DNA from: an uncultured Muribaculaceae bacterium
GTDB lineage: Bacteria > Bacteroidota > Bacteroidia > Bacteroidales > Muribaculaceae
Assembly: GCA_910578365.1 (NCBI GenBank)
Contig: CAJTRC010000056.1
Location: 1-16,185, forward strand
DNA: 16,185 nt
Reading direction: 5' to 3'
A program made the translations under genes and the position numbers. Shown here in pieces: positions 15,072-16,185 of the stretch. The first letter of the stretch is position 1; every line of letters starts with the position of its first letter. Under the pieces are notes generated by a model, which was not told the DNA's origin, searched no databases, and saw only the letters and a program-made list of their open reading frames with translations.

Positions 15072-15136
15072 AGTGTGTAGTTTAACAGTTTTTAAACAAA
15101 CTTTTAATTTTCACGAATTACTTAAGGAATATATAC

Positions 15137-16185
15137 TTATTCGGAAATGATATATTTTTCGGTTGTGATGTGGCCGTCGGCATAGGTGGTGCGTACCAGG
15201 CAGATGCCTTTGGTCGGTTTTGCCAGTTCGCGGCCGCTGAGGTCGAAGTAGCGCACTTCGCTTACAGTACTGTCGGCGCTGATTTCATCCACTCCGGCGC
15301 TTTCATAGGTGCGGAAGAACTGGCGGAAGCCGTAGCCGTCAATCTGGCGTATGGTGGTCACTGCAGCACCGTCGGGGCCATAGATTTTAATCGAGCCTAT
15401 AGGATGGCGCACGCCGTCGCCCCAGCAGTCGAATACCTCCAGACCGTAAATCTGCTCCGGCTCGAGTTCTACTTCCTCGGTATATTCGGCAACCAGACCG
15501 TCTTCGTAGGGTCCGAATTCCTTTACGGTATTTCCGTCGCGGTCGATAATGCGCCATGTGTTGTCACCGGCATCGAGGTCGGTCTTGATGGTCAAGCTAA
15601 GTTTCGTCGGATACTTAAACAGTTCGTTGAAGCTGCCCCTGAGCGATGAAGTTTCAACCTCCAGGCCGTTAGCCTTCATCATGCGTATTATGTACTGGTT
15701 GCTTTCGCTGTCAACAGCTTTATCCCAGAGTTCGGACACAGGCACTTTCACCAGCTTGCTGCTGCGGGCGGGCACGAGGCCTACCCACTCTACGTTTTCG
15801 GTTTTGCCGTTAATAGTCAGGTCAAAGTCTGCCGATGTAATGGCTACGCTTCCGTGGTTGTTGATATATATTTCCACATAGTTCAGGGCATAGTTCTTGC
15901 CTATTCCAATCGGGGGCTGCGAAGTGCTGACACTCAGCACCGGATTACTTTCCTCCACTTCAGGAGTACATTCACTCACCTTGCATACATTCTCACAGCC
16001 CTCGGTAACAAAGCAGAGTATCTGCGAGTTGACCGGGTCGGTGGCAACTCCGTTAATATCGCCGGGCATCTCGTAGCTGTATGTGCGTGTAAAGTATTCG
16101 CCGGCTGCCTTTTCGCTTAGCACCTCGCCGAATTCATCGCCGGCAAGTCTGTCGCGCAGCATATGGCGGTGCAGATATTCCTCGC
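15137..16185 (-). CDS. Omp28-like secreted/outer-membrane protein, 5'-partial, with sorting-like tail
   Basis: Only the C-terminal part is visible, about 348 residues. The frame stays open to the right edge (E-E-Y-L-H-R-H before the ATG at 16162), so that ATG is internal. The HRHMLRDRLAGDEFGEVLSE start, followed by a D-P-x-N region and a probable Cys-containing FVTEGCENVCKV segment, resembles the end of the thioredoxin-like domain and linker of Omp28-related proteins. It is followed by an Ig-like domain (about 75-180 from the internal Met). A further beta domain (183-285) has NTWRIIDRDGNTVKEFGPY and the DCWGDGV acidic loop, a motif frequent in Bacteroidota secreted proteins. The end (about 293-341, YFDLSGREL, then KYIISE) is a sorting-like tail. 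Function is unknown; Omp28 relatives are surface or secreted proteins of host-associated Bacteroidota. It is the first visible gene of the operon, 65 bp before the propeller gene. Confidence 0.7.
   Translation of the reverse strand, partial: EEYLHRHMLRDRLAGDEFGEVLSEKAAGEYFTRTYSYEMPGDINGVATDPVNSQILCFVTEGCENVCKVSECTPEVEESNPVLSVSTSQPPIGIGKNYALNYVEIYINNHGSVAITSADFDLTINGKTENVEWVGLVPARSSKLVKVPVSELWDKAVDSESNQYIIRMMKANGLEVETSSLRGSFNELFKYPTKLSLTIKTDLDAGDNTWRIIDRDGNTVKEFGPYEDGLVAEYTEEVELEPEQIYGLEVFDCWGDGVRHPIGSIKIYGPDGAAVTTIRQIDGYGFRQFFRTYESAGVDEISADSTVSEVRYFDLSGRELAKPTKGICLVRTTYADGHITTEKYIISE

Noticed and set aside
15072..15136. Promoter for the propeller gene in the 65-bp A/T-rich gap
   Set aside because: A TTTG is present on the minus strand, but no properly spaced TAnnTTTG box is found, so a promoter cannot be supported from sequence alone.
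1..16185. Mobile element, phage, CRISPR array, toxin or defence system
   Set aside because: No transposase, integrase, terminal inverted repeats, spaced repeats or defence-type domains were found. The non-coding gaps are short and accounted for.

Overview
The window comes from a Bacteroidota chromosome, most likely a gut Bacteroidales. The evidence is a SusC/SusD pair, Bacteroidota-type surface lipoproteins, a SusB-like GH97 enzyme and several secreted proteins with C-terminal sorting-like tails. The moderately GC-rich coding sequence and these tails would suit Muribaculaceae or a relative, but that placement is inference. There are no RNA genes, CRISPR arrays, transposases or phage genes.

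Region 1 (2-9345, + strand) is most of a polysaccharide utilization locus (PUL). In order it holds a SusC-like TonB-dependent transporter (5' end outside the window), a SusD-like lipoprotein, a SusE/F-like lipoprotein with three tandem binding modules, a GH27-family lipoprotein and a SusB-like GH97 alpha-glucosidase. The first four genes are separated by only 5-21 bp. A perfect 16-bp hairpin lies between the GH27 and GH97 genes, and a second hairpin follows GH97. Region 1b (9439-10311, +) encodes a secreted two-module relative of the SusE/F-like lipoprotein with a sorting-like tail, and ends at a strong terminator.

The proposed working model is as follows. SusE/F-like and SusD-like lipoproteins capture an alpha-linked glycan at the surface, and the GH27 lipoprotein trims it. 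SusC/SusD then import the oligosaccharides, and the periplasmic GH97 enzyme releases glucose. The close SusB match points to an alpha-glucan. A GH27 enzyme in place of a GH13 or GH66 endo-enzyme raises the possibility of an isomalto-dextranase-like step, though an alpha-galactoside substrate cannot be excluded. The regulator and any endo-acting enzyme are not in view.

Region 2 (16185 down to 10497, - strand) is a convergent cluster of three exported proteins, transcribed in this order: an Omp28-like protein (5' end outside the window), a repeat-rich probable beta-propeller, and a large jelly-roll/fibronectin-type multidomain protein. All have C-terminal tails resembling type IX secretion (T9SS) sorting domains. 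The cluster ends at its own hairpin terminator. The two operons meet in the 185-bp gap at 10312-10496, which holds one terminator for each direction. There is no gene-free stretch longer than 300 bases.
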